A DNA stretch of 64,000 nt from Phycisphaerae bacterium RAS2 (GTDB lineage Bacteria > Planctomycetota > Phycisphaerae > UBA1845 > UTPLA1), in NCBI GenBank assembly GCA_007753915.1, contig CP036352.1, positions 4,217,306-4,281,305 of the forward strand, written 5' to 3'. Each line of letters starts with the position of its first letter. Position 1 is the first letter of the stretch. The position numbers and the translations under genes are program-made. Positions 1 to 9,252 of the stretch are shown here, piece after piece. Under the pieces are notes generated by a model. The model was given only the letters and a program-made list of their open reading frames with translations. It did no database searches and was not told the origin of the DNA.

Positions 1-516
1 CTGATGCACGAGTTTGCCCACGTACAACGGCGCGATGCCCTGGCCTCGTTTGCCTGCTCCTTGATCCATCAACTTTATTGGTTTCACCCCGTCGCCTGGC
101 TCGCGCGGGCCCGCCTCGAAACGCTCCGCGAAATCTGCTGTGACCAGGCCGTCGTTTGCGCTTTACAAGATCGCGACGGCAGCTACCGTCGAACGCTGCT
201 GCGACTGGCGCGCTCGCTCGTGATGCCGCAGGCCGCGCCCGCGTCGCTGGCGTTTGTCCATCGACACAGCCAGATCTTGTCGCGGCTGCTGCATCTTCAG
301 CGGCCTCTTCCCAATCGCCCCCGCGTCGTTAACGCGTCGGCGACGGCCCTGCTCGCCGTGCTGCTGCTCTGCTGCGTTCCGCGCGTCGCCCCGCCAAGCC
401 GACCGGCTGAATCGGCCTCCGCGATGAGGTGGGACGACCTGCCCGGTTGTTTTCAACTTCGATATGCCGTGATGCGCGCGATGGCCGAACAATCGGCCCG
501 GGCGCAGTCCGATTGA
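1..516 (+). CDS. BlaR1/MecR1-like M56 family membrane metallopeptidase, C-terminal part
   Basis: The 5' end lies outside the window and the frame is open from base 1. The visible part starts at the zinc-binding helix HEFAH (bases 7-21). It continues with the family pattern of a downstream histidine and a CCDQAVV segment, in which an acidic residue follows the helix as in M56 peptidases. A hydrophobic segment near visible residues 110-130 (ASATALLAVLLLCC) is a probable transmembrane helix, and a short tail follows. In this family the protein is a membrane sensor-protease, often paired with a BlaI-type repressor. The upstream neighbour is not visible, so that pairing is inference. Partial gene. 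Confidence 0.8.
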   Translation: MMHEFAHVQRRDALASFACSLIHQLYWFHPVAWLARARLETLREICCDQAVVCALQDRDGSYRRTLLRLARSLVMPQAAPASLAFVHRHSQILSRLLHLQRPLPNRPRVVNASATALLAVLLLCCVPRVAPPSRPAESASAMRWDDLPGCFQLRYAVMRAMAEQSARAQSD

Positions 517-572
517 CCGCGCGACGCATGCCGTGTTCGCGCCGAAAACACTTCATCAAAGGGAGAACGTCC

Positions 573-1208
573 ATGCTGACTCGACGATTGATCGCCTTGA
601 CCGCCGTGCTGACTCTCGCCGCGCCGCTGGCCGGCTGGGCGTACTATCAGCAGGAAAAAGACAAGCCATCCGAATCGCCGGAGCAACCCTCGGCCGCACA
701 GATGGCCGAGATGATGGCCAAGGCCGCGAAGTTCACACAGCCGAGCGATCATCACAAAGTGCTTGAGCGCTTCATCGGCAAGTGGACGCATGAATCGCGC
801 ATGTTCATGGGCGGCCAGGCGACGCCCCCGGAAAAGGGATCGGCCGAGAGCAAGTGGATGATGGATGGCCGATGGATGCAGTCGCAGACCAAGGGCACGA
901 TGATGGGCATGCCGATGCAGGGCTTCCTGGTCATGGGCTATGACAACTTCAAGATGAGCTACGTCGGCACGTTCATCTCATCGATTGACACCGCCATGCT
1001 GCGCTTCGAAGGCGACCTGGACCCCAGCGGAAACGTACTCATTCTTTATGGCACGCTCGACGAGTACCTGACCGGCGAACACGACAAGATGGTCAAGTAT
1101 GTCTGGCGGTTCGAGGGCGATGACAAGATCATTTTCGAGATTCGCGACCTGCCGATCGGCGAGAAGAACACGAAAGTCATGGAGATCGTCTCGACGCGCG
1201 TGAAGTGA
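573..1208 (+). CDS. DUF1579 family secreted protein
   Basis: A 211-residue protein with an N-terminal signal peptide (positively charged MLTRR, then a hydrophobic stretch ending near GWA). The core contains a KWTHESRMFMGG segment, a Met-rich MMGMPMQGF stretch and the YDNFKMSYVGTF segment that I associate with DUF1579, a family of unknown function. The ATG at 573 is chosen because an AAAGGGAG ribosome binding site precedes it and the signal peptide begins there; the frame is open further upstream but looks non-coding. The stop lies 38 bases before the next gene, so the pair may be cotranscribed. Confidence 0.75.
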   Translation: MLTRRLIALTAVLTLAAPLAGWAYYQQEKDKPSESPEQPSAAQMAEMMAKAAKFTQPSDHHKVLERFIGKWTHESRMFMGGQATPPEKGSAESKWMMDGRWMQSQTKGTMMGMPMQGFLVMGYDNFKMSYVGTFISSIDTAMLRFEGDLDPSGNVLILYGTLDEYLTGEHDKMVKYVWRFEGDDKIIFEIRDLPIGEKNTKVMEIVSTRVK

Positions 1209-1246
1209 GGCTTACCCAGGCTTCCATCTCTTCGGGAGACATCGCC

Positions 1247-1705
1247 ATGGCCCAATTCAGCGTTCGCCGAACCATTGCCGCGCCGATTGAAGCGGTCTTC
1301 GCGCAGGCTGCTGACTTCGCCAATGCGCCCAAACACGTCAGAGGCATCAAGCGCGTTGAAATGCTCACCGACGGGCCGGTGCGGGTCGGCACGCGCTTTC
1401 GGGAGACGCGCGTCATGTTCGGCAAGGAGGCCACCGAGGAGATGGAAGTCGTCGCGCTCACCCCGCCGCACGGCTACGTCCTGGGGAGCGAGACCTGCGG
1501 CTGCCGCTATCGCTGCGAGATTCGTCTGACCCCAGCGGCGAACGGCACCGACGTGGTCATGAACTTTGACGCGCAGCCGCTGACCTTCTTCGCGAAGATC
1601 ATGTGCAAGCTGATGGGATTCATGATGAAGTCGGTGTCCAAGGCGTGCGAGCAGGACCTGGAAGACCTGAAAGCGGCGGTCGAATCCCGCCGGGCCGCGA
1701 CCTGA
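1247..1705 (+). CDS. SRPBCC (START-like) family protein
   Basis: A 152-residue protein of the SRPBCC hydrophobic-ligand-binding fold. It starts with the typical FSVRRTIAAPIEAVF strand-helix opening, has a central beta region with GTRFRETR, and ends with a long C-terminal helix (KACEQDLEDLKAAVESR). Family members include polyketide cyclases and dehydratases, lipid binders and co-chaperones; nothing here shows which. The start at 1247 has a GGGAG ribosome binding site about 8 bases upstream. A longer reading from 1205 would overlap the preceding gene and lacks such a site. Confidence 0.75.
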   Translation: MAQFSVRRTIAAPIEAVFAQAADFANAPKHVRGIKRVEMLTDGPVRVGTRFRETRVMFGKEATEEMEVVALTPPHGYVLGSETCGCRYRCEIRLTPAANGTDVVMNFDAQPLTFFAKIMCKLMGFMMKSVSKACEQDLEDLKAAVESRRAAT

Positions 1706-1813
1706 CGCGATCCGATCACAGCGGCGTACGCCACGACCCCCGCGCGGAGAAACCGTTGGTTCCCGCCATCGCGTGATTGACTCGACCATGCATCATGAAC
1801 ACTGCAAGAGGGC

Positions 1814-4690
1814 CTAGCCCGCGGTTGCTGCAGGTTTCTTTTTTGCCGGAGCGGCGTTGTCCGCCGGCGCGCCTTTGAGCGACTCGGGCGTGACGACGAA
1901 TCGAATCATCCGCTCGTCGGTCATGTATTTCGCGGCGGTCGTCTGAAGGTCCTTCGCGGTGAAGGTTTCGAAGACGCGGGGCAGATCACGCAGCTCGTCC
2001 AGCTCGTGCTTGCGATAGATCATGTCGCCGAGCTGGTTGTGCCACCATGACGGCTCTTTCATGGTCGTTTCCAGCCGGGTCGCTGTCTGCTTCTTCGCGG
2101 TCGCCAGTTCCTCGGGCGTCGGTCCGTCCTTCGCGAAGGCGCGCATCATCTCGATGACGGTGTCGGCGAGCTTCGCACCGTTTTGCGGATCGGTCGGCGC
2201 GATGGCGATGATCATGCCCGTGTCGGGAATGACCTGCGCCGCCTGGCTGCTGCACCCGATGCTATAGACCAGTTGCTCCTCCTCGCGAATGCGCTTCACC
2301 ATTCGGTCGGAGAGAATCCGCGACACCAGTTGCAGCTTGCGCCGGTCGGCCACGTTCGCATCGTCGCAACCGAGGAAGCCGCCCAGCGCCGTCGCCTTGG
2401 GGGTCACGCTCTCAAACACCGCGTCGGCCTTGTACGGACCGCTGCCGCGTTCGATCTTCCGCAGCTTATCGAGGCAGTCGAAGCCCGCCGACCGCTGCGG
2501 CAGCGCGCCGAGGTACTTCGCGCACAGCGCCAACGCCGCGTCGGCCTGAATCTCGCCCACGACGGCCACCTCCATCGGCCTTGTCGCCACGATGCGCTGG
2601 AACCACTTCAGGCCGGTATCGGGCTTCATCTTTTCCACCTGCTCAGCGGTCAGCGGCGTGAATCGCACGTCGGCCCCGTACACCGTCCGGGCCATCAGCT
2701 TCGTCATGTGACCCTGGGGCGTTTTCTCCATCTGTTCGATCTGTCGCAGGCGCGACATGTACCAGTTGTCGTACGCCGCCTGCTCCAGCTTCGCGTCGGT
2801 GAGAAGTGCATACGCCAATTGAAAACCGGTCTCCAAGTCCGCCGGCGAGCCGGTGATCGAAATCGTCAATGTGTCCGAACCGACCCCGCCGCGCACGTTG
2901 ACGTTCTTGCCTGTCAGGATGTCGGTGATTTGCGTCGACGACAGACGGCTTGTCGCCGGCCGATTCAGGATGATGCTCGCCACTTCGCTCGCGCCGCGGT
3001 TCTCATCGGTCTCTTCGATCGAGCCGCCGGGCATCGTCAGGCTCACCAGCACCGAGTCCTTCTTGTAGTCCATGAACCGGTGATGAACGATCACACCGTT
3101 GGAGAGCTTGGCCGTCGTGATTTCCAGTTGAGCGTCGACGCGCTTTTCCGCCACGTCCCCGCCGGCCGGCAGCTTCGACAGCAGTTGTTCATTGCCCGCC
3201 GACTTCGTGGGCGGCTCGACCTTGCGCGACCACGCCTCGGCCGCCGCCGCGAGCACGTCCTTCTCGCTCGGCAGCGCTTCGCCGTCCTTGGGCTCCGGCA
3301 TCATCAGGCTGTAGCTGTAATTCGGCGTCTTGTAATTCTCCGAAAACACCATTTGCACTTCATCAACTGACACATCCTTCAGAATCCGCTCGAGCAATTC
3401 CAGATTCTGCGCCGCCGAGAGGATCGGCTCGTCCTGGCCCACCGCGCTGCTGAATCGGTTCACCAGTGCCGAAGCGCTCAACGTTTTCTCGGTCTGCACC
3501 GCGCGCCGGGCATTGGCGAGCAATTCCTTCTGCGCCAATTCAAGCTCGCCCTTCGTGAAGCCGTGTTCGCAGGCCCGATGAATTTCAACAATCACCTGTT
3601 CCAGCATGGCGTTCCAGTCGGCCGGCTCGCCCATGGCCAGCGCGCGCGGCGTGATCGCATCGTGCTCCATGCTGCCCACGCTGACCCCGGCCCCACGGAA
3701 CTTGGCCGTGCCCGCGTTGACCATCTCGCGCAGCCGACGGCTGACGATCCAAGTGCCCATGTTCTCAATCTCGTTGAAGCGAAAATCGGCAAACGTCGTC
3801 ATCGGTTTGCGGCCGGGGCGAATGCACAGCATCTGCACCTGGGCCATCACCTGCTCCGGATCGCTCAAGACGATCGCGCGCGGCTTGTCCGGCGGGTTCT
3901 TCCCCGGTTCGATGCCCGTCTTGCCCGGCTTTCGCGCCGGTCCGCGCGGCGCGAGTTCACCCAGATGCTTCCTGGCGGCCTTCTCGATGTCGGACGGTTC
4001 AATGTCGCCGACGACGATCAGGGTCAGGTTCTCGGGGCGGTACCAGGTGTTCCAATAGTCGTCGAACTCGGCCTTGGGGAAAGCGGCGATCTGCGACTCA
4101 TCACCGATGACATCGTGCCGCGACACCTTCATGTCGGGAAACATCAGGCGGCGCCATTGCTTCTGCAGCCGCTCCTGGGCACTCTTGCGGGCGCGCGACT
4201 CCTCGAGAATGACCTTGCGCTCTTTGTCGATCTCGTCGGCATTGAGCAGCAACCCGCCGGCGTAGTCGGCGAAGATCGTCAGGGCATCGGCGACCGTCTC
4301 CGGCTTGTTGTCCGGCATGTTGAGCTTGTAGACCGTCTCGTGTTGATTGGTGTGCGCGTTGGTGTCGGCGCCGAACTGCATGCCGAGCTTGTTCAGGTGC
4401 GGCACGAGCGTCCCCGGCGGATAGTGCTTCGAGCCGTTGAAGGCGAGGTGTTCCAGAAAGTGCGCCAGGCCGTTCTGCTGGTCGGTCTCGTTCAGCGCGC
4501 CGGTCTTGACGTGCAGGTAAAGCGTGACGCGCCCGGGCGGGTTCTGATTCTTGCGAACGATGTACTTCACGCCGTTGTCGAGCTTGCCGTAGGTGTTGTT
4601 CGGGTCGCGCGGCAACTGCTCGGCCGATGCGACCGCGGGCAACCAGACACCCACCGCCAGAAATGCAACGAATAATCGCCGAATCAACAT
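1814..4690 (-). CDS. Secreted M16 family zinc metalloprotease (pitrilysin/insulinase type)
   Basis: A 958-residue two-module M16 peptidase. A signal peptide occupies about residues 1-23 (MLIRRLF ... VASA). The inverted zinc motif HFLEH is at 77-81, and the third ligand is probably E157 in EIDKERKVILEE, the expected distance of about 76 residues away. The first half therefore carries the catalytic module. The second half (about residues 520-940) repeats the M16 fold without the zinc motif, as is normal for the family. Secretion suggests degradation of peptides outside the cytoplasm. The ATG at 4690 is preceded by AGGAG; a longer frame to 4813 would add about 40 implausible residues before the signal peptide. 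Confidence 0.9.
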   Translation of the reverse strand: MLIRRLFVAFLAVGVWLPAVASAEQLPRDPNNTYGKLDNGVKYIVRKNQNPPGRVTLYLHVKTGALNETDQQNGLAHFLEHLAFNGSKHYPPGTLVPHLNKLGMQFGADTNAHTNQHETVYKLNMPDNKPETVADALTIFADYAGGLLLNADEIDKERKVILEESRARKSAQERLQKQWRRLMFPDMKVSRHDVIGDESQIAAFPKAEFDDYWNTWYRPENLTLIVVGDIEPSDIEKAARKHLGELAPRGPARKPGKTGIEPGKNPPDKPRAIVLSDPEQVMAQVQMLCIRPGRKPMTTFADFRFNEIENMGTWIVSRRLREMVNAGTAKFRGAGVSVGSMEHDAITPRALAMGEPADWNAMLEQVIVEIHRACEHGFTKGELELAQKELLANARRAVQTEKTLSASALVNRFSSAVGQDEPILSAAQNLELLERILKDVSVDEVQMVFSENYKTPNYSYSLMMPEPKDGEALPSEKDVLAAAAEAWSRKVEPPTKSAGNEQLLSKLPAGGDVAEKRVDAQLEITTAKLSNGVIVHHRFMDYKKDSVLVSLTMPGGSIEETDENRGASEVASIILNRPATSRLSSTQITDILTGKNVNVRGGVGSDTLTISITGSPADLETGFQLAYALLTDAKLEQAAYDNWYMSRLRQIEQMEKTPQGHMTKLMARTVYGADVRFTPLTAEQVEKMKPDTGLKWFQRIVATRPMEVAVVGEIQADAALALCAKYLGALPQRSAGFDCLDKLRKIERGSGPYKADAVFESVTPKATALGGFLGCDDANVADRRKLQLVSRILSDRMVKRIREEEQLVYSIGCSSQAAQVIPDTGMIIAIAPTDPQNGAKLADTVIEMMRAFAKDGPTPEELATAKKQTATRLETTMKEPSWWHNQLGDMIYRKHELDELRDLPRVFETFTAKDLQTTAAKYMTDERMIRFVVTPESLKGAPADNAAPAKKKPAATAG

Positions 4691-4823
4691 GGTACGCTCC
4701 TGGGTTCGAGAGATCGGTCCAATCGGCCGCCCGCCACAGCCGCGGAGGATTGTATCACGGAGACAGGTTGGCACGAAGGCATCGAGGGATAGGGTCCATC
4801 GAACATGGCTCACGGCTGGGAAC

Positions 4824-4847
4824 GGTGCGTCGAGGACGCACCCTACG
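4824..4847 (-). repeat. REP-like hairpin, GTAGGGTG family
   Basis: Read on the minus strand, the sequence is CGTAGGGTGCGTC, then CTC, then GACGCACC. It forms an 8-bp perfect stem (4824-4831 with 4835-4842) with a 3-base loop, next to the conserved GTAGGG lead. It lies 9 bases beyond the stop of the ABC permease. The element at 48631-48694 has the same lead and architecture. Confidence 0.6.
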
Positions 4848-4855
4848 GTTGATTG

Positions 4856-6001
4856 TCAATCCAACTGCTTTCGGAACCGCGCGACGCTGACCGCAAAAAT
4901 GACCGCGCAGCACGCGACCAATCCGGCGATCGACGACAGCAAATCCGTCGCATACGCCGCGCGGGTGATGACGCCGCGCAGAATCTCGATGAAATACGTG
5001 ACCGGCAGCACAAAGCCGGCGAGATACAGCGGCAGCGGCATCTCCTGCCGGGGAAACATGAACCCCGACAGCAGCACCGACGGCAGCATGACCAGAAACG
5101 ACAGTTGCATCGCCTGCAACTGCGTGCGAGCAATCGTCGAGATCATCAGCCCCAGACTCAAGGCCGTGACGATGAACAGGCTCGACAGCGCGAGCAACAG
5201 CCACAGACTCCCGTTGATCGGCACGCCGAACAGCGTCGTCATCAGCACCAGCACGATGAGCAGCTCGCCGAACGCCATCACGGCGTAGGGCACGAGTTTG
5301 CCGAAGAGCAGGCCCAGCCGGCCGACCGGCGTCACGAACAGCTGCTCAAGCGTGCCGTGTTCGCGCTCCTTGACGATGGAGAAACTCGTGAGGAAGACAA
5401 GCACGAGCTGCAGGATGATGGCGATCAGCCCGGGCACGAAAAAGTGCGAGCTTTCCAGGTCGGGGTTGAACAGCATGCGCGGGCGGGCCTCGATCGGCAG
5501 GGCGACGCGGCCTTTCTCGTCGCGCGCGGGGCCGACCTGCAACGATTCGCCGACGAGCCGCGCCCGGCCCAGCGCAAGCTGCCCGACGATCAGGTTTGCG
5601 GCGTTCATGGCGGTCGTGGCGACCTGCGAATCGCTGCCGTCGATCAGGAATTGAACGTGCGCCTGTTCGGCGCGCAGAAGGCGGGCAGCGTAATCCGCGG
5701 GGATGATGACCACCGCTTTGGCGCTTCCGCCGGCCAGCGCGTGCCGCCATGCCTCGCCGCTGGTCACTCGCTGGGCCACGCGAAACGTGCGCGAGGCCTC
5801 CAGCGCCTCCACGAGCCGGCGGCTGTCCTGCGAGCCGTCGAGGTCGTGTACCACGAGCGGAATGTTCTCAATGGTTGTCTCGATCGCGTAGCCGAAGATC
5901 GTCAGTTGGAGCGCGGGCACGATGAACGTGAAGAAGATGGTCGAGCGGTCGCGCCGGATGTGCGCGAACTCCTTGGACAGGATGGCGCGAAAGCCCCTCA
6001 T
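4856..6001 (-). CDS. ABC-2 type transporter permease (YbhS/YbhR-like)
   Basis: A 381-residue membrane protein. It has an N-terminal transmembrane helix (FFTFIVPALQLTIFGYAI), a large extracytoplasmic domain to about residue 185, then five hydrophobic segments to the C-terminus. The segment VKEREHGTLEQLFVTPV is the conserved cytoplasmic loop of ABC-2 permeases. It is the last gene of an operon with an ATPase and an HlyD-like periplasmic adaptor; its start overlaps the ATPase stop by 4 bases (ATGA). Together they resemble YbhGFSR-type tripartite drug or lipid exporters. The substrate cannot be read from sequence. Only one permease is present, where the E. coli system has two. Confidence 0.88.
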   Translation of the reverse strand: MRGFRAILSKEFAHIRRDRSTIFFTFIVPALQLTIFGYAIETTIENIPLVVHDLDGSQDSRRLVEALEASRTFRVAQRVTSGEAWRHALAGGSAKAVVIIPADYAARLLRAEQAHVQFLIDGSDSQVATTAMNAANLIVGQLALGRARLVGESLQVGPARDEKGRVALPIEARPRMLFNPDLESSHFFVPGLIAIILQLVLVFLTSFSIVKEREHGTLEQLFVTPVGRLGLLFGKLVPYAVMAFGELLIVLVLMTTLFGVPINGSLWLLLALSSLFIVTALSLGLMISTIARTQLQAMQLSFLVMLPSVLLSGFMFPRQEMPLPLYLAGFVLPVTYFIEILRGVITRAAYATDLLSSIAGLVACCAVIFAVSVARFRKQLD

Positions 6002-6948
6002 GCCGCCCCCTTCGTCTCTCGCGCACGGCTCAAGGTGACGAAAACATCCTCCAGCGTGGCGCCGGTCGGCACGATCGTCGCGTCGGACTCATCGGGGGCG
6101 AGCTGCTTCAACAAGTCACCTGGCGCGATCATCGACTCCGCCAGGACATGCAGCATGTCGCCGAACATCGTCGCGTCATGCACCGGCGCCAGCCTGCGCG
6201 TCGCTGCCAGCGCCTCGGTCGGCCGACGGCACTGCACGAGGTACCGCGTCGTGCCGGGCGGCGTCACATCGGGGAGCGCCTTCAGTTCCGCGGGCCGTCC
6301 CAGCGCGATCAGCCGCGACGCGAGAACATACCCAACGCGCGTGCAGCGCTCCGCTTCGTCCATGTAGTGCGTCGTCACGAACATCGTCACGCCGCGGTGG
6401 GACAACTCAAACAACAAGTCCCACAACTCGCGCCGGGCGACCGGGTCGATCCCTGCGGTCGGCTCGTCGAGGAACAGCAGCTCCGGCTCGTGGATCATCG
6501 CGCACGCAAGCCCCAACCGCTGCTTCCACCCGCCCGACAACTGCCCCGCGAGCCGGTGCACGTACGGCCCCAATCCCGTCAGGTCGATCACGGCCTGTTC
6601 GCGCGCTCGCATGCGATCTCCCGTCAGGCCATAGATACCGCCGTAGAATTCCAGGTTTTCCTTCACGGAGAGGTCGGCATAGAGACTGAACTTCTGCGAC
6701 ATGTAGCCGATGCGCGGTTTGACGTCCTCCGGGTGTTTGCCAATATCAATTCCCAGCACGGAGCCGCTGCCGGCGCTGGGCCGCAGCACGCCGCACAACA
6801 TGCGGATGAGCGTGGACTTGCCCGCGCCGTTCGGCCCCAGCAGCCCGAACACGTCCGCCCGATCGACCGTCAGGCTCAACTCGCGCACGGCATAAAACGC
6901 GCCGAAACAGCGAGACAGACCGTCGGTGCGAATCACCGGATCGCTCAT
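5998..6948 (-). CDS. ABC transporter ATP-binding protein (YbhF-like)
   Basis: A 316-residue ABC ATPase. Walker A is GPNGAGKST at residues 38-46, the Q-loop is in YMSQKFS, the signature is LSGGWKQ at 137-143 and Walker B is LLFLDEP at 157-163. The H-loop is VTTHYMDEAERC. The C-terminal 90 residues form the accessory domain typical of ABC-2 drug-export ATPases. It overlaps both neighbours by 4 bases, so translation is probably coupled. It energises the adjacent permease. E. coli YbhF carries two ATPase modules; this protein has one. Confidence 0.92.
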   Translation of the reverse strand: MSDPVIRTDGLSRCFGAFYAVRELSLTVDRADVFGLLGPNGAGKSTLIRMLCGVLRPSAGSGSVLGIDIGKHPEDVKPRIGYMSQKFSLYADLSVKENLEFYGGIYGLTGDRMRAREQAVIDLTGLGPYVHRLAGQLSGGWKQRLGLACAMIHEPELLFLDEPTAGIDPVARRELWDLLFELSHRGVTMFVTTHYMDEAERCTRVGYVLASRLIALGRPAELKALPDVTPPGTTRYLVQCRRPTEALAATRRLAPVHDATMFGDMLHVLAESMIAPGDLLKQLAPDESDATIVPTGATLEDVFVTLSRARETKGAA

Positions 6949-8084
6949 GGCCGCGCCGCCTCGGCCAGCAGCACGTCGGCCGACATGCCCACGCGCAGGT
7001 GCTCGCCGCCTTTCTCAATCGCCACCTTGATGCGAAAGGCCTGCTTGCTGCGCTCCTCGGGCGTCTGCACGTTGCGCGGCGTGAACTCGCCCTCGCGCGA
7101 AATGAACACAACGCGCCCCATCACGTCGCCCCCGCCCGGCGACGTCACCCGCACCGGTACGCGATCACCCAGCGCGATCTCACCCAGCCGGCCCTCCGGC
7201 ACATACGCCCGCACCCAGAGCTTCGACAGGTCCAGCAGCGCGATGCTCGGCTGATTCGGCGACACCAGCTCTCCCGGCTGCAGGTCAAACGCCTCCACCA
7301 CGCACTGACACGGCGATGACACGACCAGCTCCGCCAGTTGCTTTTCAATCGCGTGAACACGCGCCGCCGCGGCCTCCTCCTGCGCCGCGGCCTGCGCGAC
7401 ATCTTCCGCCCGACTGCCCGCCTCCAGCAGCTTCAACTGTTCCGCCGCCTCCGCCAGCGCCGCTTTCGTCCGCGCGATGTCTTCCTTTCGCGAACCCTCC
7501 TCCAGCAGCGACAACTGCTGCTGCGCCGCCGCAAGCTCCCCTTGCGCCGCCTTCAACATGCGAACGGCCTCGTCGTATTCGCGCGGAGCAGCCACCTGCT
7601 GCTGCTCGACCAGTCGCGTCAGCCGTACGTGCTCTTTCTCGGCGAAGTCGAACGACGCACGGGCGATGTTCACCTGCTCGCGCGCCGCTTCGATGTCCTG
7701 CTTGCGCGGTCCAGCCTCCAGCTTCGACAGTTCCGCCGCCCATTGGTCGCGCTTGGCGCGCGCCTGCTCGATCTCTTCCGGCCGGAATCCCTTCTTCAGC
7801 CGCTCGTGCTCCGCCTGCGCCGCCTCCCGCGCCGATTGCGCCTCGGCCAGCCGCTCGCGAAGATCGAACGGGTCAATGGTGTAAAGCGACTCGCCCGGCG
7901 CGACCGACTGCCCCTCGATCGCCTTCACCTCCGCCACGCGACCCCCCACCCGCGAGCCGACGCGAATCTCGTCGGCCTCCACGAAACCTGATACGACGAG
8001 CGGCGGCACGCGGCTCTGTTGCCAGACGAGGAAGCCGATCAAGCCGGCGGCGGCAAGAATGAGCACGATCAGGATGGGACGCAT
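6945..8084 (-). CDS. HlyD/YbhG-like membrane fusion protein
   Basis: A 379-residue periplasmic adaptor. An N-terminal membrane anchor (LIVLILAAAGLIGFLVW) is followed by a lipoyl-like half (VEADEIRVGSRVGGRV), a long coiled coil rich in Ala, Glu, Gln and Arg (about residues 85-240) with repeated EAG(S/P)RxxD units, the second lipoyl half and a beta-barrel (RAYVPEGRLGEIALG). The start at 8084 is preceded by GGGAGGG; the frame stays open to 8567 but that part is antisense to the next gene. First gene of the exporter operon; it would link the inner-membrane pump to an outer-membrane channel not encoded here. Confidence 0.9.
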   Translation of the reverse strand: MRPILIVLILAAAGLIGFLVWQQSRVPPLVVSGFVEADEIRVGSRVGGRVAEVKAIEGQSVAPGESLYTIDPFDLRERLAEAQSAREAAQAEHERLKKGFRPEEIEQARAKRDQWAAELSKLEAGPRKQDIEAAREQVNIARASFDFAEKEHVRLTRLVEQQQVAAPREYDEAVRMLKAAQGELAAAQQQLSLLEEGSRKEDIARTKAALAEAAEQLKLLEAGSRAEDVAQAAAQEEAAAARVHAIEKQLAELVVSSPCQCVVEAFDLQPGELVSPNQPSIALLDLSKLWVRAYVPEGRLGEIALGDRVPVRVTSPGGGDVMGRVVFISREGEFTPRNVQTPEERSKQAFRIKVAIEKGGEHLRVGMSADVLLAEAARP

Positions 8085-8367
8085 AAGACCCTCCCAATTG
8101 GCAGGTTGCAGCGAACGCTCCTGCGACTGGCGTATGGTCGTTCCGGAGGCGTCGTGAATCAATACAACGCAATTGGGATTACTCCCTCTCCCGTGATTGG
8201 CGGGGCTTTCGGCCTCGTTGCTCGTCACGATGAACCATCGGAAACCCTGACCCCCGCAAGGTTCCTCGTCGCAGGCCGTTGAAATATCCGGCATTGGTGA
8301 TGCAATACGCTTCGTGCCCGCCGCCCTTCCGCGGCGAATGTTCAACTTGCTTACAAGGGATCGCTCG

Positions 8368-9252
8368 ATGACCACAGCATTTGCCTCGGTTTGCAGCACG
8401 TTCGCCCGTAACAAGTCGGCCCGCCTCGCCGCGCTGGGTCTCGCCCTGCTGCTTCCCCTCGGTTGCAGCATGGGCTCCGTTGTCTGGGTTGAAAACACCG
8501 AAGACATGCAGATCGACGCAGCGGGCCTCAAGAAGCTCGCGGTCAAGACGCATAACGGTTCGGTCAACTACAGCGGCGGCGCGGGTGGCGAGGGCAGCGC
8601 GGGCACGATTCAGGTGAAGGTCACCAAGAAAGCAGGCGGGCTGACCCAGGCCGACGCCGAGGAGGCACTGGCGAACCTCGAAGTGTTCAACGAGGCGGAC
8701 GGCGCCGACGGGCGCGTGATCAATCACCGCTGGAAGGGAATCCGCAAGTCAAACTGGAACGCCCAGGTCAGTTACGAGATCAACGGGCCGGACAATCTGG
8801 CGCTCAACGTTGACTCGCACAACGGCGCGACCACCGTTCGCGGACTAAAGTCCGATCTGCGCGTCACCTGCCACAACGGGCGGATCGACACCGAATCCAC
8901 CGGCCCGTCGGCGCACGTCGAGTCGCACAATGGCGCGATCAACGTCGTCTATCAAGGCCCGAGCATTCACGCGACGACCCACAACGGACAGGTCACGGCC
9001 GACCTCTCGCGCTGCGCGGCGATCGGCGGCGAAATCGGTACCCACAACGGGCAAGTCGTCGTCCGCGTCGGCGATCAGACCAGCGCCAACCTCGCCTGTC
9101 AGACCCACAACGGCAGCGTCTCCGTGGATATCGCCGCCGGCTGGAAGGTCTCGCACGCGTCGCGCACGCGACTTGCCGGAGTACTCGGCAACGGCGGCCA
9201 ACCGCTCAACGTCACGACGCACAACGGGCAGGTGAGGATTCAGGCGAACTAG
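8368..9252 (+). CDS. Lipoprotein with an HNG-repeat beta-helix (DUF4097-like)
   Basis: A 294-residue protein with a lipoprotein signal (ALLLPLGC, Cys33) and then a repetitive beta structure. The tripeptide His-Asn-Gly occurs eight times, at residues 62, 151, 169, 187, 205, 226, 247 and 285. Spacing is exactly 18 residues over four copies and 21 over the next two. Each copy fits a (T/S/C)HNG(Q/S/A/R)(V/I) turn followed by a short strand. This resembles the beta-strand repeats of DUF4097-type putative adhesins, but the invariant histidine is unusual to my knowledge. The start at 8368 follows AAGGGA with a 7-base gap. Its stop overlaps the convergent gene's stop at CTAG. Confidence 0.75.
   Translation: MTTAFASVCSTFARNKSARLAALGLALLLPLGCSMGSVVWVENTEDMQIDAAGLKKLAVKTHNGSVNYSGGAGGEGSAGTIQVKVTKKAGGLTQADAEEALANLEVFNEADGADGRVINHRWKGIRKSNWNAQVSYEINGPDNLALNVDSHNGATTVRGLKSDLRVTCHNGRIDTESTGPSAHVESHNGAINVVYQGPSIHATTHNGQVTADLSRCAAIGGEIGTHNGQVVVRVGDQTSANLACQTHNGSVSVDIAAGWKVSHASRTRLAGVLGNGGQPLNVTTHNGQVRIQAN

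Noticed and set aside
2183-3370. Long plus-strand open frame of 395 codons
   Set aside because: It lies antisense to the M16 peptidase gene and has the Arg/His-rich composition of a shadow frame in GC-rich DNA. The same applies to other long antisense frames, for example 3563-4675 and 9303-10484.
4824-4847. Rho-independent terminator of the ABC permease operon
   Set aside because: There is a hairpin but no T tract on the minus strand, and the sequence matches the REP-like family instead.
8085-8567. N-terminal extension of the HlyD-like protein (frame open to 8567)
   Set aside because: It is antisense to the HNG-repeat gene. The ATG at 8084 has a strong ribosome binding site and begins the membrane anchor.
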